Shown here: in pieces, positions 11,541 through 24,490 of the stretch | Position numbering within the stretch: the first letter of the stretch is position 1 | How the letters are laid out: the number at the start of each line of letters is the position of its first letter | From: Mus musculus | Taxonomy: Eukaryota; Chordata; Mammalia; Rodentia; Muridae | Assembly: GCF_000001635.26 (NCBI RefSeq) | Contig: NC_000082.6 | Coordinates: 54,079,575 to 54,143,574 of the forward strand | Reading direction: 5' to 3' | Length of the DNA: 64,000 bases | Notes under the pieces: generated by a model | What the model was told of the DNA's origin: nothing | Databases searched by the model: none | What the model saw: only the letters and a program-made list of their open reading frames with translations | Translations under genes and position numbers: made by a program

Positions 11541-14495
11541 CTAGTACTTGTGAACACATGATCTGTCACAATTAACACTATGGTAGACATATGCCACCAT
11601 GTTTTACAGGAAAAAAACATATGACCAGATTTTTGCCTTGAAATGGGAGGACAGTTTTGGGCTGGCAGCACTTTCAGGATTTTCTCAGCAGTGGAAAGCT
11701 ATCATGCTCAAGCATAATTTTTGTTTGTAACTGAATAGACAAGAGGATGAGGTGAGGAGTAAAAATGCCTTATAAAGGGACCTATAGGAAAGTTTAAGAT
11801 GGCAAATGCAGTATCTCTCTCACATTGATGTGGCTCGGTTCTTTGTAACACGGATATAAGAATAATGATTAGAGTGGGTATGACCACTCAAATTCAACTT
11901 ATTTTATCACCATTTAATTTTAATATGTCAAAAAACTGCAAGTCTTTCTCTGGCTTCTGTCCAACCACTCCAATACAAGACATATTCTTAGCACAAATGC
12001 TGCATGCACAAATGTGACAGACAGACTAAAGCCTGAACACCAAATTCAGACATCTTTTATCTCAATTGTGGAAAAAGCCAATTGCTGATTCCTGCTTCAG
12101 ACATCTTCCCAACTTGCATGGAGGACTTTCTAGTCCTATATAGAGTTTATTTTCTCCCTCTAAACAATCCCTATTACTCCAACCTTATAGATGTTGCTAC
12201 CTAGCATCATGCATTCAAAACACAGGTATAGAATCTGATTCTCTAAGACCCAGCAGGAAGTACACAGAAATTCATATATTTGAAACTTTCTCCCCTAAAG
12301 AGAATATTAAATTATTTTCTTCCTAACGACCACTGATCAAGGAAAATAAGCACAGTGAGATAAGGTTTCCTCTAGGCACGGGCATGGGGTCAGTGCATAT
12401 AAAAGTCTAAGAGAGCATGGCAAAAGGGATGACAGACAAGGAAGGGGGCAGTTTGTAATTACTAACGCTTTGACTTTATTTTATGTATTGACATTCATTT
12501 GTATCAGTATATTTGTATTTTGATTCTTTCCTTCTTATGAAACTAAAAGCATTGGATTCCTTTAACAGTTATATGGTTCCTTATAGTGTACTTTACTTTC
12601 TAATCCGCTTTTATCATATGAGGTGACCTTAGTTACTTTCAGCTATCCAATTTATTTTCTCTATATAAAACTCCTTAACATTTCCATTATGTGCATTTAT
12701 GCTGTTAGGTCCTTATGCCTTCCTGTATGTCTGCGCCAATCCACCTTTGGTGTCATATTGAATCACGTCTGGATCTTTCTACACCTTGTCTATCTCATCT
12801 GCTCTAAAATTCATTCCAAGTTAGTAATTGCACTTGGCTTGTAGCCACTTGGAAAGTTCCTAATATGTTTTAATTGTGTATTAAGTAAGAACAGTAGTTT
12901 TATCTCTGCTCTCTTTTCCATGAACACTTCCTTTCATGAGCAAGAATGCCTATAGAATTTGGGGTTATCTGGCACCCACTGAGAATGCTAAAATTGCCTG
13001 TTGACTGCATACACTTCCCAACAGGAAAGCACAGCTCCGAGAACACACATTTCTTGGTCACATATTATTTGACTCTTGAACTTTGGATATGGTACTAGCT
13101 TTATTAACATCCATAAATCAGGCAAATATTTGAAAGTGTAGACAAATATTGTGTTCACTCTCAGAATTTCAAATTCATTGAAATCTAATAAGGAAGGAAA
13201 ATGTTAGTCATTGTATTGCTACTGGGACTTTTAATTTGTCATGTGAAATAATGTACATAAATAATACCCAGCTTGTCCTTTACTTTAGTAATTACCATAA
13301 ATCTACAGTATAAAATTTTCATGCATCCTGTGTTATGTGGTATCTTTTGAGTAAGTTTGTTTTCAATGATTCTGTAGTTTCTACGAAGTGATTTCTCATC
13401 CTTCAATCAGATTTAGTACATAAAATAATACATTCCAATTAGTGACAGAATGCCAAAGTCCTCAGCATTATTTTCCTTCTTGATTTCTGTGCAAAAACAA
13501 AAACAAAATCAAAAAGATTCACTTTAGGTGAGCAATATCACATGGAGAAAGTTTGGCCAGCAAGTAAGCTTGGAAGCCATTTTCACGGTCAATGAGAGAA
13601 GACAAAATATGAATATCTTTCCATTTATTCAACAACTATTGCTCTCAGCAGCATTGTTGGAGCAGATGAAGAACACTCTCGAATCCTTAAATTTATACTT
13701 TAAGGTATTCTGTGAAATTCTGCCTGCATACAAATATAACAACAGACAACATCAAATTCATAACAGTCTCAAAGTTGAAATCTGTGAGAAACTCTTTTCC
13801 ATATATTATAAAATTATTTACGAATTCATTAGCATTACTTTATCTGATTAAAATTTATACCTATTTATTGCATATATTTCCTAAATTCATATTAAAGTGC
13901 AAAAAAGATGAAGAATTTACTAATTCAACATAAAACTCATGATTTTGTATTAATGCACTAATAAGCATGAATATTCATATTAAAATATATCCATACACAT
14001 ATATGTAAATCATTCAGAGCATTCACTACTTAGATGAACATCTGGTCTATGAAAAAAAAACCAGTTCACCTATGTGTTTATCTTGTGTCTGTGCTGGATT
14101 TCATTGGCAATTATTTTAAAAAGAACTTATTTGGTGGACAAAAGTGTATTATTAAAATAATTTATTATTGTCTCTAGGTAGTTCCAATCTGCCTCTGTCT
14201 CTTTAGTGCTATAAATACAGGTATGCATTACTACTCCTGTGTTGTATGCTATAATGAGAATATTGAACACTACGTTGCATAAGTTAGGCATGACTTTTTT
14301 CTCATGTCCAAGATTTGCACTAGATTGTGGTGAAAGTTTATAACATTCACATTTTAGGTATTCAAATATCCTTTAGTTTAGTTGAGATAGGATAATTTGG
14401 GTTCTGATTTTCTGTTTAACAAAGATTATTTTAAAAAAGTATTAACATATTGTTCCTAAGCAAGATCTTATATTCAGGATATCTTATATGTAATC
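11541..14495. other. Unannotated AT-rich interval
   Basis: About 3 kb holding several short frames (66-107 aa) with no recognisable domain. I found no confident repeat and no splice-flanked exon. A frame of 107 codons at 13528-13851 is AT-rich and motif-free. Confidence 0.55.
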
Positions 14496-14690
14496 TCCAT
14501 GAGGCTCATGACTTACAGGTTGAGAACTGCTGCGCCAGACAAAGAACTACAAGCCACTTATGACAGCTGAAAGAAAGAAAATTAACTTATCCCATGGATG
14601 AACCCATTAGCTTGCTGTCCGGTGCAGTGTTCAGGCTTGAAAGCATTGTCATATTCTATTTCCCTTTAGAAATGAAACAAGCATGAAAAT
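14496..14690 (+). repeat. Old L1 3'UTR remnant with possible URR1 fragment
   Basis: ACAAAGAACTACAAGCCACT and the following block resemble the 3'UTR of older Lx L1s. Just before it, ACAGGTTGAGAACTGCTG matches the end of the URR1 hAT repeat. Both are short and diverged. Confidence 0.4.
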
Positions 14691-15118
14691 GAACACACCT
14701 AAACACAGAACTTTAAAAAAAAAAAAAGATAAGAAAATGCAAAACACGCGCACACTCACAAAAACAATTCAACATTTGAAACTGTAATACACCAGCAAAA
14801 GACAAACAAGATGAAAAATGTCTGGAAAAAGGAATATGACATGTGAAGTCTCCAAATACACTAATGAATTTGTTTTGTTTTAGCCATCTATTTCTGGGCA
14901 TGGAGCCTACTCTTAAATAACTTTTATCACAATAATTTTAAATAAGAGTTACCTAGATTTAATAGTTAGTTAATTTGATTAGCATTTGTGATAATATGGT
15001 TTGGAAACCATCTGACAATGATTTTGTGCATATGTTTATTTAGTTTACTTTTAAATTGTGTAATATTCATTTAGAGTTGGTGCTCATTAAAATAACATTC
15101 ACATTTACACCCCTGACA

Positions 15119-15539
15119 ATATTTACTGTCTTAGTCAGGGTTTCTATTCCTGCACAAAACATCATGACTAAGAAGCAAGTTGGGGAGGAAAGGGTTTATT
15201 CAGCTTACACTTTGAAGTTGCTGTTCATCACCAAAGGAAATCAGGACAGGAACTCACACAGGGCTGGAACTTGGAGGCAAGAGTTCATGTGGAGGCCACG
15301 GAGGGCTGCTGCTTACTAGCTTGCTTCCCCTGGCTTACTCAGCTTGCTTTCTTATAGAACCCAGGATTTCCAGCCCACGGATGATACTACCCTGAATGGG
15401 TCTTCTCACTGTTGACCACTAATTGAGAAAATGCCTTACAGGTGAATCTCATGGAGGCATTTCCTCAATGTAGGGTCCTTTCTTTGTGGCAACTCCAGCT
15501 TATGTCAAGTTGACACACAAAACCAGCCAGTATATTTAC
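15119..15539 (-). repeat. Rodent LTR-like repeat (MT-style 3' end), antisense, flanked by ATATTTAC
   Basis: Starts TGTCTTAGTCAGGGTTTCTA and ends ...ACACAAAACCAGCCAGT. Read on the minus strand it ends AAACCCTGACTAAGACA, like the MT LTR end, with AATAAACCC upstream as a poly-A signal. The 8-bp repeat ATATTTAC lies at 15119-15126 and 15532-15539. A MaLR would give 5 bp, so the extra bases may be chance AT richness. An open frame inside is not a gene. Confidence 0.65.
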
Positions 15540-15738
15540 CAAGTATCAAATCCTTTTTAATATTTGATTTTATATCATAGTATAATCACCTAATAATATA
15601 TATTATTTATAATATATACAATATTTAATCATATAATGTATATATGCATGCAGACATATAGGTGTGTTTTTATATTCATACATACTATAAAATAACCAAC
15701 AATAACTTAAATGATTCTTGTTTTAACCATAAACAATT

Positions 15739-16243
15739 GTAGGCTGTGGAAAGCCTTCTGGGGTACCCCTTGGCAGGAATCTGACATTGGCCTTGGACAA
15801 GGACATAAGCTCAAGCAGGAATCTGACATTAGGGCATGATAAGGAAGTAAGTTTTGGCAAGAATCTACCTTTAGGCTGTGATAAGGAAGTAGGATATGGT
15901 AGGAATTTTAGTCTTAGGGTGGAACTAGGCCTCAGGCAAGATTTTTGGACTTGGACAAGGAAGTGGGCTCAAGTATTTCAATCATCATGACAATCCCTTT
16001 TAAACAACTGCCATGGGAGTAATCGCCCGGACTTGCTGTTTGTTAGTAGTTCTTTAATGTAGTGCTTGCCCAAAATACTTGCATGTAATTAAAATGGTAT
16101 AAAAAGTGGATTGGAAAATAAAATTTGCCTTCAGTCTTAGAATTGACTGGGGTCATGCTACAATGTTGTCTTTTTTCTTTTTAATCCTCACTCCCACACT
16201 GGAGAACCTGTTGACTGAGCCTGAGCAGGCTTGGTCAGTAGGC
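15739..16243 (+). mobile_element. Solo LTR, class II-like, with perfect 6-bp target duplication
   Basis: The LTR runs 15745-16237, begins TGTGGAAAG, ends GGTCA, and is flanked exactly by GTAGGC (15739-15744 and 16238-16243). A 6-bp duplication suits ERVK/class II. Inside, GGTATAAAAAGTGG near 16096 is a TATA box and GGAAAATAAAATTT near 16114 holds the poly-A signal, which sets U3-R-U5 on the plus strand. U3 contains about five degenerate 36-44 bp tandem copies. I could not name the family. Confidence 0.85.
15770..15971 (+). repeat. Degenerate ~40-bp tandem repeats in the solo-LTR U3
   Basis: Units built on GGCAGGAATCTGACATTAGG and GACAAGGAAGTAGG recur about five times, starting near 15770, 15814, 15856, 15898 and 15934, just upstream of the TATA box. 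The position suits a repeated enhancer. Confidence 0.75.
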
Positions 16244-16860
16244 CTCACAGTCTTCAAGAAAATTTCTCTTTGCCACAAAAGAAGACCAATACAATATAAC
16301 ATAATCAATAAATACTCAGAACTAGGAAGCCTAGTTTCAATGGATAAGTTATAAAACACTCTCAAATGGAAATCTTTACTTTCTTTGGAGGCTCAGTTGT
16401 TTCATATGATGTAGTTTTTGAAACTGTCTTAGGCAAGGATGTTTTTGCTGAAACAGACAAGTGGGAGGAAGTTTTTCCAAGAACAGACACATGGTGTTTT
16501 TATGGAGACAACCTGGAAAGAGGGCATGTGAAGTTATTCTATAGTGAATGCTTGAGAGAACACGTGATGTGTGGAAAGGTTATAGATATAGTCCAACAAA
16601 CAATACTAGATGATATTGGTATGACTTGACATCTTGTACACTGGTCTTCACTAAAGATGCTTGGTGGTATTGGTATGTCTTACCATTCTTTGTTGGATAG
16701 TTTGTTGTGACTTCATAGAGAGAAAAGTACCAAAACACTTCTGGTGGTGTTCTGTATCTACCTGCATTTGCTGATTCACCAATGGGGTTTGTGATCAAGT
16801 TTCCAGTGCTAATTCCTGTGAAATAAACTGCTGATATTTAACAAGGCAGACTGGATTTGC
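16244..16860 (+). other. Unclassified sequence, probably old repeat
   Basis: Holds an 87-codon frame (16366-16629). The DNA has internally repeated words (GAAACAGACAAGTGGGAGGA, GAACAGACACATGG) and a late GTGAAATAAACTGC poly-A-like site, which looks more like an LTR U3 than an exon. The family is not recognised. Confidence 0.35.
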
Positions 16861-17042
16861 CTCAAAGAAATATATATATTTTTAATTGTTTTGGTTTTTC
16901 GAGACAGGGTTCCTCTGTAAAGCCCTGGCTGTCCTGGAACTCACTTTGTAGACCAGGCTGGCCTTGAACTCAGAAATCTGCCTGCCTCTGCCTCCTGAGT
17001 GCTGGGATTAAAGGCATGTGCCACCATTTCCGGCTCAAAGAA
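16861..17042 (-). mobile_element. B1 SINE, antisense, with 9-bp target duplication
   Basis: Complement of B1: TTTTTCGAGACAGGGTT at the tail side, CCAGGCTGGCCTTGAACTCA in the middle, GCTGGGATTAAAGGC and GCCACCATTTCCGGC at the 5' end. CTCAAAGAA flanks it at 16861-16869 and 17034-17042. A full-length 7SL-derived SINE, lightly diverged. Confidence 0.95.
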
Positions 17043-17239
17043 CTATTTCTAAACAGGTCGATATCCTCCTTTGCCCTAATTACTTTTCCTTTCCACTGCC
17101 TCTGGTGGGTGGTGAGCTAGAAGGAATGTTAAAGCATTTAAGAACCCTTATTAAAGTAGATTTTGAAAAATCTAAGCCTGAAACTCTCCTTTATCTAAGT
17201 CTCAGATAACATGAGAAGAAGAATAGTAAGTCTGTAAGA

Positions 17240-17520
17240 GAGATAGGACCAGAGATCTTTATGTGAGAGTATCTACCAGTAAGACCAGAAGCTCTTCCCA
17301 TAAAGTCTCACCAACATGACTACCCAATCATGAACTGAACCAGGGTGAATCCAGTGGACATTCCAGAATGGATGTGGGAAGTCCATGATGTCCCAACCTT
17401 ACACAGGCTACTAAGAAGAGCTGAAAGCAGGAGGGGTGTTCTTAATCAGGGAAGACCACACTAATTGCTGATCTAGTGCCAAACATTCAGTCCCCAAACC
17501 ATTTATGCAACTATCAAATC
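17240..17520 (+). mobile_element. L1 3'UTR remnant (Lx-type)
   Basis: ACCAGTAAGACCAGAAGCTC, CTCACCAACATGACTACCCA, and GGGAAGACCACACTAATTG follow the 3'UTR of Lx L1s. It is truncated at both ends and has no tail. Confidence 0.65.
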
Positions 17521-19018
17521 GTTAATGCCAAATTTCAGAACATTGAGGAGTACTTAGACATTTGAGTAAGTGTATAAGTTGGAAATAAAATATTGAAGAA
17601 ATGAAGGAAAGGAGAAAGTAGACTAAAGGAATCAAAAAGAAGAAAATCAAAGTCTGAATAAAACATCTAAAAGCGATCTGAAGCCTAAAACTGGGAAAGT
17701 GAAAATTAATCAGATTCCATTTTCAGGTCAAGAGTCCACTTAGATTACTTATCATTTGGAAAGAGCTCATTCCTCCTTCCTTCACAGGATTCCTGCTGCC
17801 ATCTTTTATCACTTCAGTTTTACAAAGCAATGAGCTGACTATTGCCACAGCTGCTTTACTGCAGTCTGTTTGATGCCATTCCTCTTATTCATGGGTAATA
17901 GCTAGACCACTGATTAATTCTCTGGTTAGTTTCTCTTGCTGCTATTAAAACAAGAATGCCTAGTTCAGCTTGTTAAACAGGCTTTTACCCTCATCACAAA
18001 GATTAAACCTATTCTTGGTGACTGCTCTTCCTCAGGTAACTAGAGGCACACTTTCACATGGTGGTCAGGCCAAAAAGTTCTCTCTGAAGAATTACACAAT
18101 GGTATTTTTACATCTCTGATTGCCTCTTTGTACCTTAAAGTTGCATCTGACCTGTGTTTTCAGCAGAGAACTTTCACCAGTTTGTGTAATAACAACTTCC
18201 CGTCTTTTAACAGAATGGTATAGAAACACTTAATGGCATTTGGACATTAATCTATGTTAAGCACTGAAGAAATTCTTTGGAACTGAAAATTACAGCCGTA
18301 TTAATACCTTTCTCTTGCACATTGAACAATAAATGCCAAAAGGCTTTTCCCCTTCATGATTAACTGCATTTTAGAAAGTGCTGGCATTTACCACATGCAA
18401 AGTTCTTGCCTTGCAGATCAGACATGAGTATGAACACTGGGTGGTTGGCTCCACTGAATAGAGTTAGAAAGTACTAATTATAAGACTAACATACCACAAT
18501 CATACTTGATTTGTGAAACTCCCTTAATGCAAGATAAGCGTTCCCTGGGATGCAAATCTAAGCAGGAACAATGGGATCGTGCCTTTTGTCCATAGCTTTC
18601 TCTGGCGATGGGACTACAAGCAGGAAACCAGAAGTCTTTGAATGTACAAGCTAAAAATACTTACTTGTTACAGTCCTACAAAGCTGTTAAATTGAATTCA
18701 GCTATTCAGTGTATCTCACGTTAAAATGGATTTTTAATTTAATATTTTATTGTGACAACATTGTGGAATACTGAGAATGAACAACTAGGACTGTAATATT
18801 TTCAAAATTGAGATGTAAATTTATCTCAGTCCTTTAGAAAAAAATATGATATAAAGAAAAATATATTATATTATAATCAATCATAAACATACTGGAAGTT
18901 ATATACTTTTTAAAATAACATAAGATGAAATGTTAAACATTTTTATTAGAATACTACTAACTTTCACTAATTTTTTCAAATAGGATATAAAACATAACAT
19001 AATTAATTTTAAAAATGT
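17521..19018. other. Unannotated interval
   Basis: About 1.5 kb without a recognised repeat. The part around 17.75-18.65 kb is less AT-rich than its surroundings and free of repeat words; it would be the first place to test for conserved noncoding DNA. Confidence 0.45.

Positions 19019-19051
<33 letters not shown>
19019..19051. repeat. (TAA)n microsatellite
   Basis: About eleven uninterrupted AAT/TAA units. Confidence 0.95.
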
Positions 19052-19052
<1 letters not shown>

Positions 19053-21199
19053 GCCAAGTCATTTATTTTTACCCCAAACAATAAACAAAACAAAATATCA
19101 GTTAAGCTAATACTTGTAATATAAAATTGTAAATGTGACTAGCATGCAATAGGAAATAAAATATGTTTTATTTCTGGAGAATAAAGGCATATATTTTTAT
19201 GTTTTTTCAAATTTAAACAAGGATATGGAACTGCAGATGAATATTTCCACAAAACGTAAGCTCTGAGTGTGAATACATGCCAAACAGGCATTTAAACGCA
19301 ATAAAAAAGAAATCTGAGCAGTTGGCCAAACCAAACATAGGATTCAAAGATATCACAACTTACATAAAAATTAACATATATATGCAGATGATTTTTAGTG
19401 AGTTCCAAACAAGAAATTGCTCAATATAACATTTAAGCACAGTCATATATTTCTTTGTACAAACAGTATACCCACATATGCATATGTATGCATATGTTTT
19501 GATAGTATGTTTTCCTTTTGAAATGTTATTTTTTTGGGAATCAGCAGCTATGCAATTCTTTTAGTGCGAACCAAGGACATAAAGGTACAATATGCCACAA
19601 TACTATTGCATAGTCAAAATTGAAATAATGTTAAAACAATTTTTTTTTGTTAAAGACAGTCAGGAGTCCATATTGAAAGAATATGTCACAAAAATAACAT
19701 TTTTAGGAAGACATCAACTAGATATATGTGATGAAGAAAATATTTCAAATACACATCCATTTACTCTGTATACATTAAACATGCATTTATTTGTATAAGA
19801 CATTATACTAATTATATTGAGTTTCAGAAACAAAGGCGTAATCAAAATTGTAGTATAAATAATTAAGCACTGAATATATGCCAACTGTGGTATTCAGACT
19901 TTTGTACATCTATACAAATAATTATTTATATATTTTCAATACTTGTTTGTATACTAGACACAATTGTATCCACATCCCTGATGAGGGCTCAAACAACAAG
20001 CTATCTCAGCATATTGGAGCTTTTCCTTTGGTTACCTATGGAACATTATTCCAACTTCTAGACAATAATTAATGCCAAGTATCTTCAGTTCTGCAGAAGT
20101 TGAGTGCGAAAGTTCAAGGCTCTTCCCATCTGGTCTATAGTTGGAAAATGATGGAAGACAAAGGATATCACTTTTGGGTTACATAAAAGGATGGTGCAAA
20201 CATAGATCTGCCTTTGCTCACTGGATCTCCAAGCTGTCTTCTTACAGAATCATTGTGTTGTAACTAACCTGCAGACCTTTCATGCTTAAAACATGCAGGA
20301 ATATGAGATATAATGCAAGAACATACTGTCATTGTATCCTCCAAAGCACAGAGTGTCAACCTTGTATTTCCAACTGACCTGGCACTTCCAGTTGTAGAAC
20401 ACATTTCATTGCAATTTAGAACAAGTACAGAGACATTTATTTTCTACATAGTAAGATTAACATAGGCACATGTTTGTAGATGGAAGAAAATTCACACCAA
20501 TAAGCTTTTACTCATCATTATAGATTATATATCAAACTTATCATGCATTATTTATTTTTACCACTTTAAACTTCAACAAATGGAAAAGGATTGCTTAAAG
20601 TACTTTATTTTGTCATAAAAATCTATGATACTTGTTCATGAATTGAAGATTTATGTCCCCCTGTTACTTAATATAAAATTTATTAAAACATGTGTCATTA
20701 CAGAATACAGGAAAACTCAGAGCAAAAATGCTAATGGTTGTATTATACTAGGTTTATGCAACACATATAACATATGTTATATATGACATATATGTCATAC
20801 ATCACATGTCTATGTGATAAGAAGATACTACCACATTGAAGTCTTACTTGTAAAATTTGAAAACAAGATACATTTTTGGTACTTAATCTCAATTGTACGT
20901 AAGTACTACTTGGCCAGTTATAAGAAATGAAGAGCTTTGAAAGATGCCAAAGATGAACTCCAAGTATTGTTGAATATAATGAAGAGTTACACTCTTTCAT
21001 TTTTCTTAATATTGATAATAATGATGGCTAAAACTTCTGATAAGAGGTTATTTCATTCATAATAATATGTAGTATACCGTGACTTTTATTTTGAAAATGA
21101 GTGTATAAAATATTCCTGCATGCTAGTATATGCAAATAATATAACAAATTCCCATATTTTTCCTGCTTGATGTCATTGTTATTATATTCCATGTATATC
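19052..21199. other. Unannotated AT-rich interval
   Basis: About 2.1 kb with short motif-free frames only. Confidence 0.55.
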
Positions 21200-21820
21200 A
21201 AAAAGAAATGTTTTTTAATTTAAATATTTTTATTACGTATTTTCCTCAATTACATTTCCCATGCTATCCCAAAAGTCCCCCATACCCTGCCCCCCACTCC
21301 CCTACCCACCCATTCCCACTTTTTGGCCCTGGCGTTCCCCTGTACTGGGGCATATAAAGTTTGCATGTCCAATGGGCCTCTCTTTCCAGCGATGGCCAAC
21401 TAGGCCATCTTCTGATTCATATGCAGCTAGAGACAAGAGCTCCGGGGTACTGGTTAGTTTATAATGTTTTTGCACCTACAGGGTTGCAGATCTCTTTAGC
21501 TCCTTGGGTACTTTCTCTAGCTCCTCCATTGGGGGCCCTGTGATCCATCCAACAGCTGACTGTGAGCATCCACTTCTGTGCTTGCTAGACCCCAGCATAG
21601 TCTCACAAGAGACAGCTTCCAGCAAACGCTTGCTAGTGTACACAATGCTGTCATCGTTTGGAGGCTGATTTGGGATGGATCCCTGGATACGGCAGTCCCT
21701 AGATGGTCCATCCTTTTGTCCCAGCTCCAAACTTTGTCTCTGTAACACCTTCCATGGGTGAAACTGAAGAAGAACAAAGACCAAAATGTGGACACTTTGC
21801 CCCTTCTTAGAAAAAGAAAT
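21200..21820 (-). mobile_element. Young-type L1 with 5' inversion and 10-bp target duplication
   Basis: From 21210 to about 21762 it is the complement of the L1 3'UTR (T-rich tail complement, CCACTCCCCTACCCACCC, GGCATATAAAGTTTGC, CCATCCTTTTGTCCCAGCTC). From about 21763 to 21810 it flips to sense (GAAGAACAAAGACCAAAATG ... CCCCTTCTTAG). AAAAAGAAAT flanks at 21200-21209 and 21811-21820. Twin priming explains the flip. No ORF2 codons remain; the open frames are 3'UTR. Confidence 0.9.
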
Positions 21821-21878
21821 ATTTTACATTAAATTAACTTCATACTTAACATAGTGTCATCATATAAAGTTCTGCATA

Positions 21879-22019
21879 GCCGGGCATGGTGGCACACCCC
21901 TTTAATCCTAGCGCTCAGGTGGCAGAGGCAGGTGGATTTCTGAGTTCGAGGCCAGCCTGTTCTACAGAGTGAGTTCCAGGACAGCCAGAGTTACACAGAG
22001 AAACCCTGTCTCAAAACAC
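21879..22019 (+). mobile_element. B1 SINE, sense
   Basis: Begins GCCGGGCATGGTGGCACACC, continues TTTAATCCTAGCGCTCAGG, GAGTTCGAGGCCAGCCTG and ends AAACCCTGTCTCAAAACACC, then an A-rich tail that grew into a microsatellite. The A-box and B-box regions of the 7SL-derived Pol III promoter lie in the first 80 bp. Confidence 0.95.
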
Positions 22020-22023
22020 CAAA

Positions 22024-22089
22024 AATAAATAAATAAATACATACATACATACATACATACATACATACATACATACATACACACATACA
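22024..22089. repeat. (AAAT)n(ACAT)n microsatellite grown from a B1 tail
   Basis: Three AAAT units lead into about fourteen ACAT/ATAC units directly behind the B1 body. An open frame on the minus strand is a repeat translation. Confidence 0.95.
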
Positions 22090-22300
22090 TAATAAAAAAT
22101 AAAGCTGTGAGTATTTTCATACATGTACATATGACTTTGTGCGTGTAGTTATGTGTATATATGTGTGTGGTCAATAGAGGACAACATTGGGTCTCAGGAA
22201 AAGCATCAATATTTTTCAGCAGGTCCTGGAGTTCACTGATTTGATTAAACTACTAGGTCAGGTATCCTGTCTCTCTATCTCATTCAGTACTTATTTATAC

Positions 22301-22923
22301 TGGTTTTATTTTTTTCAATTTTTTATTAGATATTTTCTTCATTTACATTTCAAATGCTATCCCGAAAGTCCCCTATACCCTCCCTCCACGCCCTGCTCAC
22401 CTACCTACCCACTCCCAATTCTTGGCCCTGGCGTTCCCCTGTACTGGGGCATATAAAGTTTGTAAGATCAAGGGTCCTCTCTTCCCACTAATGGCCGACT
22501 AGGACATCTTCTGCTACATATACAGCTAGAGACACAAGCTCTGGAGGTACTGGTTAGTTCATATTGTTGTTCTACCTATAGGGTTGGAGACCCCTTCAGC
22601 TCCTTGGGTGCTTTCTCTAGCTCCTCCATTAGGGTCCCTGTGTTCTATCTAATTGATGACTGTGAGCATCCACTTCTGTATTTGCCAGGCATTGGCATGG
22701 CCTCACCAGAGACAGCTATATCAGGGTCCTTTCAGCAAAATCTTGCTGGCATGTGCAATAGTGTCTGCTTTGGTGGCTAATTATGGGATGGATCCCCAGG
22801 TAAGGTAGTCTCAGGATGTTCCATCCTTTTGTCTTAGCTCCAAACTTTGTCTCTGTAACTCCTTCCATGGGTATTTTGTTCCCTATTCTAAGGAGGAATG
22901 AAGTATCCACATGTTGGTTTTAT
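22301..22923 (-). mobile_element. 5'-truncated L1, minus strand
   Basis: Complement of an L1 3'UTR from its tail (TTTTTTCAATTTTTTATTAG) through CTTGGCCCTGGCGTTCCCC and CTAGCTCCTCCATTAGGG to GGAGGAATGAAGTATCCAC. TGGTTTTAT occurs at 22301-22309 and 22915-22923 as a probable target duplication; part of the right copy overlaps normal L1 wording, so its exact length is uncertain. Confidence 0.85.
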
Positions 22924-24227
22924 AAGAATATGCTGCTAACCCTGGCCTGTTTACTTGTGTTCTGAGGATCCATTTAAATCCTAGATACCTATAAAGAACA
23001 AGTTTACCTGCTAAATCAACTCTCTCTCTCTCTTTCTCTGTGTGTGTATGTGTGTGTGTGTATGTGTGTGTGTGTCATGTGTACACTCACATGGGTGTGT
23101 TTCTCCCTTCCTTCCTTCCCTTTTCTCCATCTCTCTTTAATTCATCAAAACATTTAGGTTTGTTCATCAACACTTTAATCATATTCATAAAAAAGTACAG
23201 CAAATGACAAGATTGTGAGATATTCATGAAAATGAGACTTAAGATAATGATAGTTGGTATGGTACAGGCTTATACATTCTAGATCACTGTGTTTTGGACT
23301 TACAACAGGAGAGACTTGGCTTTCTGAACTCAATAAATCTTTAAATGATATTGTCAATTATAGGTAAGAGAGCGAAAAGAACAAAGGTAGATATAATACT
23401 TTGAATGAAAATATCAACAGATGTTTATAGAAACACAAAATTTTTAGTTTAGCTTTCTGAACCATATAAACTTTAACATCTCAAACCACTTTAACTGAAG
23501 TGCTTAATATCCTCAGATCATTCACTAATTTGATGCATCCTAGATCACTCCTATTATGCATCTGTTGCAGCTAATAATATAGGCTATATATGTGTGTGTA
23601 TGTCTATATGTATATATACATATTTATATGTGAATGTATTTTTATAGAATAAAATATGAGCTATGTATCAGAGATGATTATGTTAACATAAACCACTTTT
23701 TATAGATTCGATTTTAGAACAACACAAACAACATAGTTTGTTGCATAATAAAAAGTACATTTTTATTCTGAAAGTTGAAAAAAAAATCATGAATTGGTTT
23801 TAGAAGCCTGCCAGTATTGGGTGATACTTAAAGATACAGCGTTTTAATTAAATATTATTGGTGGTCTGAATTTGTGCCCATCTAATTTTTGGTTACTCAA
23901 CTTACTTAACAATTCTTTTCTCTTCCTTATTTTTTCTTTCCTTTTTTTTTTCAAATTTTCCCTATTGCTTCTGAATTTCCTTTTATCTTGACAAATAGAG
24001 CTAGCTTTTGTACCCATCAATGTCTCACGTTTAACTTACAAGCTTATGTTTTACACTTATTTTTCTAAATAGTTTTTAGATTTTCAAAGTTGTGGTCTAT
24101 TTACATCATGACTAGCCCACTTTCTATTGCTCCAAGTCCTACATGAAATTGCAACTCTCAAGAGAACAATTAAACTTCTCTAATAGTGGATTGTGTTAAG
24201 TGCATGTGTGTGTATGTGCGTGCAAGA

Positions 24228-24263
<36 letters not shown>

Positions 24264-24394
24264 CATAATTAGAGATGACCATTTAGGTTTGAATAACCTA
24301 TCAGTGTCTTTACCTGTAAAGAGGATTGTTTATTTAAACAATGTATTAAACAAATGTTTTCCTGTCTTCCTTGGAGATATTACACAAGATTTGA
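22924..24394. other. Unannotated interval with dinucleotide repeats
   Basis: AT-rich sequence with (CT)n/(GT)n at about 23022-23075 and a long (GT)n at about 24206-24260. A 116-codon frame at 24193-24543 begins in that (GT)n and is not a gene candidate. Confidence 0.6.
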
Positions 24395-24490
24395 AAGAGA
24401 TTTGCTCTTCCTTTCTGGAGATCAAACTCCATTCTCTCCTCTATGACACCAAGGCAAGCACTTTACCAGTTAACACATCTACCCAGCCTG
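24395..24490 (-). repeat. B3/RSINE-like SINE remnant, antisense
   Basis: AGGCAAGCACTTTACCAGTT followed by AACACATCTACCCAGCC is the complement of the 5' end of a tRNA-derived rodent SINE. Short and diverged. Confidence 0.5.

Noticed and set aside
13528..13851. Plus-strand frame of 107 codons
   Set aside because: No recognisable domain and typical chance composition for AT-rich DNA; no splice or promoter evidence.
15770..15971. Regularly spaced ~40-bp repeats considered as a CRISPR-like array
   Set aside because: Units are degenerate and contiguous with no unique spacers, and they sit in an LTR of a mammalian genome.
16366..16629. 87-codon frame after the solo LTR
   Set aside because: The DNA repeats its own words like an LTR U3 and there is a poly-A-like site downstream; not treated as a gene.
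17750..18650. Possible conserved noncoding or exon block
   Set aside because: Less AT-rich and repeat-free, but I see no splice-flanked frame; without cross-species alignment this cannot be supported.
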